From: Candidatus Woesearchaeota archaeon
GTDB taxonomy: Archaea > Nanobdellota > Nanobdellia > Woesearchaeales > ARS49
NCBI GenBank assembly: GCA_026394935.1
Contig: JAPLZR010000118.1
Coordinates: 1-9,983 of the forward strand
Direction: 5' to 3'
DNA: 9,983 nt
Position numbers and translations under genes: made by a program. Positions 6,458-9,983 of this stretch are shown here, in pieces (within the stretch, counting starts at the first letter, position 1; each line of letters opens with the position of its first letter). Under the pieces are notes generated by a model. That model had not been told where the DNA came from. It saw nothing but the letters and a program-made list of their open reading frames with translations, and did no database searches.

Positions 6458-7312
6458 ATGCTTATAATGAACAAAGAGTCATTAAAAAAAGAAATCGTGC
6501 ATAAAATTAAACAACAGATGTTGCGCGAGAATAAGGCATACTACTGTCCTCGGAAGCCAGACTACTCTCTGGAAATCGCCAAGACGCAACACGATAAAAT
6601 TACTAAGAAAATTATTGAGCACTGCAAACAAAATAAATTTGAAAAGATCTTAGATATTGGTTGTGGTTTTGGTGATTTGGTTTTTTCCTTGGCCAAATAT
6701 GGAAAACAAGTCTACGGAATTGATGTTAACGAGGAATTTATCAAGATTTGTGATTTGAAAAAAGATTTTTTAAAACAAAAAAATATCGAATTTATTAACG
6801 CTCCTGCTGAAAAAATTCCTTTTAAAAACAATAATTTTGATCTAGTTGTTTCAAAAACCGTTTTGGAACACGTCGAAGACGTCGAGAAATCAATTTCTGA
6901 AATGGTTCGCGTTACTAGGAAGAATGGCCTTATTTATATTGAATGCCCAAACTATATCTGGATTAAGGAAGGGCATTTTAATGTTTTTATGTTGCCATTA
7001 ATGCCCAAATGGTTGTTTAGGATTTGGCTTAGGCTGCTGGGCAAGAATCCTGATTTTTTGTCGCATATTAAGTATGTCACTCCAAGTCGAATAATTAACT
7101 CTTTGAAAAAAAGAAATGTAGTCTGTCGAAATATTTCTGAAGAACTTATTAGTGAAATTCTAGATGGAAAATCAGAAGCTATTAAACATACTCACAAGAG
7201 GATATATGATATCATCAAAACAACCAGACTACTCGGGCTGAACAAAGCATTGTTGTTCCTTTCAAAGTCATTCCAAGCTTATCCTGTGACTATTATTATG
7301 GGCAAAAAATAA
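6458..7312 (+). CDS. Class I SAM-dependent methyltransferase, probable glycan modification
   Basis: 284 residues. The N-terminal 60 residues are basic and helical. The Rossmann fold follows: motif I LDIGCGFGD (65-73), acidic end of strand two in GIDVNEE (D89), APAEKIPF (115-122) before motif IV FDLVVSKTVLEHVEDVE (127-143), then LIYIECPN. This is the Methyltransf_11/UbiE-like arrangement. The region after about 165 is rich in Trp, Leu and Lys and may bind the substrate. ATG 6458 abuts the TAA of the GT2 gene, so the two are probably co-transcribed. ATG 6467 (codon 4) is an equally possible start, and no clear ribosome site decides. In context it may methylate a sugar, as AglP does in Haloferax, or a lipid carrier; the acceptor is unknown. 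The coding strand is A-rich, unlike aglB. Confidence 0.85.
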   Translation: MLIMNKESLKKEIVHKIKQQMLRENKAYYCPRKPDYSLEIAKTQHDKITKKIIEHCKQNKFEKILDIGCGFGDLVFSLAKYGKQVYGIDVNEEFIKICDLKKDFLKQKNIEFINAPAEKIPFKNNNFDLVVSKTVLEHVEDVEKSISEMVRVTRKNGLIYIECPNYIWIKEGHFNVFMLPLMPKWLFRIWLRLLGKNPDFLSHIKYVTPSRIINSLKKRNVVCRNISEELISEILDGKSEAIKHTHKRIYDIIKTTRLLGLNKALLFLSKSFQAYPVTIIMGKK

Positions 7313-7339
7313 TCAGATATCTCATAAAAATAAAAAGAA

Positions 7340-7347
7340 TTATAAAA
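7340..7347 (+). promoter_or_regulatory. TATA-like box of the second methyltransferase, leaderless layout
   Basis: TTATAAAA, centred 26 bases before the ATG at 7369, in the 56-base gap after the first methyltransferase. No Shine-Dalgarno element is present. The gap is very AT-rich, which lowers the weight of this match taken alone; the spacing agrees with aglB and the GT2. Confidence 0.5.
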
Positions 7348-7368
7348 GTTTGGCTTTGGACTCATATT

Positions 7369-8040
7369 ATGGAGTATTTAAAATACAATTTGCAAAGAAA
7401 AAGGAATTCTTTTTTTAGAAACTTAATAATAAAAATAATATGCAGAAAACGTAAAGTATATTCACATTATACGCTCTATTTGGCACATTTTATTGATTTG
7501 TTGAAATTGAAAGATAAAAAAATCTCAGTTTGTGAAATTGGAGGCGCCGATGGCTGGGCAATATCATATACAAATAAAAACGTTACTAACAAAACAATGA
7601 TTGACTGCGACAATACCTATGGGAATTTGCTTGAAAAACAAGGCATAAACTTCATCCATACAAAATTAGGAGATGGAAAAACTGAAATTAATAAAAAATT
7701 TGATTTGGTAATTCTCAACCATGTTATGGAACATATTATAGATTATGATGCGGCAGTTAATGAACTTTATCAAATAATAAAGCCAAATGGATTTGTAATT
7801 ATACGTTGCCCTAACATTTTGGTCAATAAATTCTCTTTTTGGAATGATTTCACACATGTTAAACCCTATACTCCGCACTCGCTGGAAAGTTTATTCAAAT
7901 CCAATGATTTCACTACAATTATTTTGCAAAAATTTTCTTATGACTTCTTTACGCTAGGTTATCTCTTTAACAAAAAAGTTCAAAATTGGCTTTCTTCTTT
8001 AAATGGAGATGAAATCTTATATGTTGGACAAAAAAGGTAA
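7369..8040 (+). CDS. Class I SAM-dependent methyltransferase, second and dissimilar
   Basis: 223 residues. The first 50 are strongly basic with aromatic residues and could contact membrane or nucleotide-lipid. Motif I is VCEIGGADGW (54-63), a variant with G-G-A-D-G in place of the usual G-C-G-x-G. Motif II ends at MIDCD (77-81). FDLVILNHVMEH (111-122), then YDAAVNELYQIIKPNGFVIIRCPN, completes the fold. The C-terminal part HVKPYTPHSLESLFKSNDF is typical of glycan-cluster methyltransferases in which a final strand pair follows a lid. It shares the fold but little sequence with the preceding methyltransferase, so it is not a recent duplicate. GC is very low (9 of 60 bases at 7381-7440). It ends two bases before the stop codon of the convergent flippase gene. 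The substrate is unknown. Confidence 0.82.
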   Translation: MEYLKYNLQRKRNSFFRNLIIKIICRKRKVYSHYTLYLAHFIDLLKLKDKKISVCEIGGADGWAISYTNKNVTNKTMIDCDNTYGNLLEKQGINFIHTKLGDGKTEINKKFDLVILNHVMEHIIDYDAAVNELYQIIKPNGFVIIRCPNILVNKFSFWNDFTHVKPYTPHSLESLFKSNDFTTIILQKFSYDFFTLGYLFNKKVQNWLSSLNGDEILYVGQKR

Positions 8041-8056
8041 ACTCATCTTATTACCT
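8031..8056 (-). terminator. Hairpin plus T-run at the convergent gene ends
   Basis: On the minus strand AGGTAA and TTACCT form a six-base stem around a ten-base loop, followed by a run that gives TTTTTT. It spans both stop codons: the flippase TGA lies in the loop and the methyltransferase TAA in a stem arm. It could end flippase transcription; on the plus strand no T-run follows. The stem is short, so confidence is limited. Confidence 0.35.
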
Positions 8057-9521
8057 GCTTTATCATTGCAAGAAGCTCTTTTATGTTAATGACCTTGAAA
8101 ATTATCAATAATGCCACATAAAATATTCCTGCCGGAATCAGTGTTGCGAATACTTCTAGCCAGACGTTAAGGTTGAGAATACCCTTTAACCACCATATTA
8201 CTCCAATTGTTAATAGTCCAACAATGAAATTCATAATCCACTTGAGGTATGGCATATGAATCTCATATTCCTTTTTAACTACTATCAGTGAGGCAATTAG
8301 GAAGAATGTGAAACTTATGGCGCTTGCTAAGCTAGCGCCTACAAAACCATAAGGAGGTATCATCAAGGCGTTTAATATTACATTTAGTATCGCAGTGACT
8401 GCCGCCATTCTTGCAACAGTCTTTGCCCTTCCTGTTGCTGAAAGCAGGCCCGCATTAAAGCTTGCCAGCGAGAAAAATAACGCGCCAACAGAAAGAATTC
8501 TGAGAGCTGTTGCTGCTTCAACAAATTTTGCTCCAAACAGTACAGTGATGACTAAGTCTGGGAAGGTGAACATTATCAGAGCAAGGGGTATCATTCCTAC
8601 AAACAAATAGCTGTAAAGTAGCGTAATTCCGGTTTGTATTGTGTTGGATTCTTTTTGTGCGTTGAGTTTTGAAAATAGCGGGTAGGATACTATATTTAAT
8701 GCACCGATTAAGTATAGTAGTGTGTTTGCCAGGGGCATTGCTATTTGATAGAGACCGACTTCTGTTAAGTTTCTGAAATAGGAAATCATCATGGTGTCTG
8801 TATACGTGATTAAAGCCCATGCAAGTCCTGCAAATGCGAGGTACCATCCGTAGATTAGAACCGGCTTGAATAGATTTATTGCTAACTTAAAGTTCAGACT
8901 TAACAAGTGAGGGAAAAATCGAAGAAGTACTGGTATAAATATGATTAATATTAGCACATTGATTGCAGCATAAGCAATGAATGGTGTGGTCGTGCCTATT
9001 CCCAAACTAAACATTATTGCTACAAAAATGCAGGTCAATACTGTTTTTAAAGGGTCGATAGAAGAATACATCTTGACGTAATGAAATCCTAAAAATAGGT
9101 ATTTGAAGAACATGTCTATCGGTAATGTTAAAAACCACAATACTAGTAGCAGGAAAATGGTAAAATTTTCAGTCTTGAATACTTTGGCTGAAAGGACTGG
9201 AAACAGAATCAGGAATATTATTGCTAAAATGACTGAAACAATAAATTGAAAACTGAGCGATGCTAAAACCAAACTTCTTATTTGATCGTATTTTTTCTTT
9301 AGCTCTAATTCGACAATTTTTTTGGCAACCGATTGCGTTAAGCCTGCATCTACAAATACTGTGAAGAATGCGAAAAACGCGAACATTGAGTAGAAAAGTC
9401 CATAATCAGATACTGAAAGGTTATGTGCAAGCAGTATTCTGAAGAGATAGCCTGCAACACCGGAAATCAGGCCAAGTATAAAAACAGCAAGACTGTTCCT
9501 CACCGTTGACTTGAAATACAT
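8043..9521 (-). CDS. Wzx-like oligosaccharide flippase (MOP superfamily)
   Basis: 492 residues, nearly all hydrophobic, with about 14 predicted membrane segments from residue 10 to the C-terminus, which is the usual size for this family. Typical features are the N-terminal NSLAVFILGLISGVAGYLFR helix, SDYGLFYSMFAFF (about 38-50) with VDAGL, and a second-half repeat of the same pattern (LTEVGLYQIAMPL, SYPLFSKL). YGFVGASLASAISF also occurs, and the C-terminus is basic. Such proteins flip lipid-linked oligosaccharide from the cytoplasmic to the outer leaflet; in Haloferax AglR is assigned this role. Here it would supply AglB. Its promoter sits in the 38-base gap after the dehydrogenase gene, so it may be transcribed from its own TATA box and by read-through. 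The specific glycan cannot be inferred. Confidence 0.93.
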   Translation of the reverse strand: MYFKSTVRNSLAVFILGLISGVAGYLFRILLAHNLSVSDYGLFYSMFAFFAFFTVFVDAGLTQSVAKKIVELELKKKYDQIRSLVLASLSFQFIVSVILAIIFLILFPVLSAKVFKTENFTIFLLLVLWFLTLPIDMFFKYLFLGFHYVKMYSSIDPLKTVLTCIFVAIMFSLGIGTTTPFIAYAAINVLILIIFIPVLLRFFPHLLSLNFKLAINLFKPVLIYGWYLAFAGLAWALITYTDTMMISYFRNLTEVGLYQIAMPLANTLLYLIGALNIVSYPLFSKLNAQKESNTIQTGITLLYSYLFVGMIPLALIMFTFPDLVITVLFGAKFVEAATALRILSVGALFFSLASFNAGLLSATGRAKTVARMAAVTAILNVILNALMIPPYGFVGASLASAISFTFFLIASLIVVKKEYEIHMPYLKWIMNFIVGLLTIGVIWWLKGILNLNVWLEVFATLIPAGIFYVALLIIFKVINIKELLAMIKQVIR

Positions 9522-9543
9522 GTATACTTAAGTCTCTAGTGCA

Positions 9544-9551
9544 TTAATAAA
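9544..9551 (-). promoter_or_regulatory. TATA-like box of the flippase gene, leaderless layout
   Basis: TTTATTAA on the minus strand, centred about 26-27 bases before the ATG at 9521, with no Shine-Dalgarno element (the bases before ATG read AAGTATAC). Same geometry as the aglB, GT2 and second methyltransferase promoters. Confidence 0.5.
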
Positions 9552-9559
9552 TATTGCTA

Positions 9560-9983
9560 TTACAGGTTCTCCACTACAATTCCCATTTTCTCGGCTTCCT
9601 TTCTGTCGTAGAAGTTCTTTATGTCTATTAGCAGTGGTTTGTCCGGCATGTATTTCTTGAGTTGTTCTAGTGTCAGGCTTTGGAATTTTTTGTGTGCTAC
9701 TGCCAGTATGATTGCGTCCACTTTGCCCACTTTTTCCAGTGGCGTTATTGTTATGTTGAATTCGTGTTTTACTATTCCGTCTTCGCCTTCGAGCATTGGG
9801 TCGTATGCGATGACTTCTGTTCCGTAGTTTTTGAGTTCTTTTATTATGTCTGCTACTTTGCTGTTTCTGTAGTCTTTTACGTTTTCTTTGAATGTTAGTC
9901 CTAATATGAGCACTTTGCTTTTGTTTGCTGGTTTGCCAAATTTATTCAATTGGCGGACTGTTAGGTCTACCACGTATTTTGCC
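9560..9983 (-). CDS. Nucleotide-sugar 6-dehydrogenase, C-terminal part (5' end outside window)
   Basis: 140 codons plus stop are visible and the frame stays open to the window edge, so the GTG at 9973 is an internal codon and not the start. The visible part holds the end of the central helix (AKYVVDLTVRQL) and the UDPGP/GDP-mannose dehydrogenase C-terminal domain. That domain has VLILGLTFKENVKDYRNSKV, then DIIKELKNYGTEVIAYDP, and DAIILAVAHKKF. The terminal segment LLIDIKNFYDRKEAEKMG is also typical. The TFKEN...RNSKV wording points to the TviB/WbpO type acting on UDP-GlcNAc or UDP-GalNAc, more than to UDP-glucose dehydrogenase or WecC. The reaction is a two-step NAD-dependent oxidation of C6 to a uronate. 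The N-terminal NAD-binding half and catalytic Cys are not in view, so substrate choice is uncertain. It lies upstream of the flippase, supplying a sugar donor. Confidence 0.9.
   Translation of the reverse strand, partial: AKYVVDLTVRQLNKFGKPANKSKVLILGLTFKENVKDYRNSKVADIIKELKNYGTEVIAYDPMLEGEDGIVKHEFNITITPLEKVGKVDAIILAVAHKKFQSLTLEQLKKYMPDKPLLIDIKNFYDRKEAEKMGIVVENL

Larger units (their letters stand above)
6200..9550. other. Compositional island: end of GT2, two methyltransferases, flippase
   Basis: Hand counts of single 60-base lines on the plus strand show the shift. T versus A is 31:7 at 3661-3720, 27:8 at 841-900 and 21:12 at 6121-6180. It becomes 14:23 at 6241-6300, 12:30 at 6481-6540, 12:20 at 8461-8520 and about even at 8941-9000. 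It returns to 27:10 at 9601-9660. GC is 9 of 60 at 7381-7440 against 31 of 60 at 4981-5040. The limits are approximate. No direct repeats, tRNA or transposase mark the edges. Confidence 0.5.

Noticed and set aside
6200..9550. Mobile element carrying the glycan genes
   Set aside because: No transposase, integrase, terminal inverted repeats, target duplications or tRNA attachment site is visible; only a compositional shift supports transfer.
9621..9898. Plus-strand open frames with Cys/Tyr/Phe-rich product
   Set aside because: They are antisense to the nucleotide-sugar dehydrogenase, whose motifs are clear.
9560..9973. Treating GTG 9973 as the true start of a short 137-residue protein
   Set aside because: The frame remains open upstream to the window edge and only the C-terminal domain of a two-domain family is present, so the gene is cut by the window.

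Overview
The window most likely comes from an archaeon, probably a DPANN-type lineage. The evidence is an AglB/STT3-type oligosaccharyltransferase and four genes with a TATA-like box 26-27 bases upstream of the ATG and no Shine-Dalgarno sequence, which is the layout of archaeal leaderless mRNAs. Low-GC stretches and single-domain sugar enzymes fit this. The exact phylum cannot be fixed from this sequence.

Left block (1-2584, all minus strand): three genes for exported proteins of unknown function. Reading in the direction of transcription they are: a 359-residue secreted protein with no internal membrane helices, a beta-rich body and a C-terminal Trp, resembling an outer-membrane beta-barrel (1505-2584); a 279-residue putative lipoprotein (605-1444); and the N-terminal part of a secreted protein with four 13-residue Gly-rich repeats, a Thr/Ser/Asp linker and what looks like the start of a cadherin/Ig-like domain, cut by the window edge (1-568). 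The first two have a TTTAAATA box about 50 bases upstream of the ATG and a six-G Shine-Dalgarno element.

Middle (2640-6457, plus strand): a divergent intergenic region with two inverted repeats leads into a 1006-codon STT3/AglB gene. Its C-terminus carries a complete FKBP-type peptidyl-prolyl isomerase domain in one uninterrupted frame. This is the most notable item in the window. A family-2 glycosyltransferase of the dolichyl-phosphate type follows, with its own leaderless promoter.

Right block (6458-9983): two SAM-dependent methyltransferases (plus strand), then convergently a Wzx-like oligosaccharide flippase and the C-terminal part of a nucleotide-sugar 6-dehydrogenase (both minus strand). 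From about 6200 to 9550 the base composition departs from the rest: the strong T-over-A excess of the plus strand is lost or reversed and GC falls, so this part looks like a swapped or acquired glycan cassette.

Together the genes form an N-glycosylation / surface-glycan locus: the dehydrogenase would make a UDP-hexuronate, the GT2 would load a lipid carrier, the methyltransferases would decorate the glycan, the flippase would move it across the membrane, and AglB would transfer it to Asn of exported proteins. The neighbouring secreted proteins carry Asn-X-Ser/Thr sequons and are plausible acceptors. There are no RNA genes, CRISPR arrays or insertion sequences that I can recognise, and no gene-free stretch longer than 145 bases.
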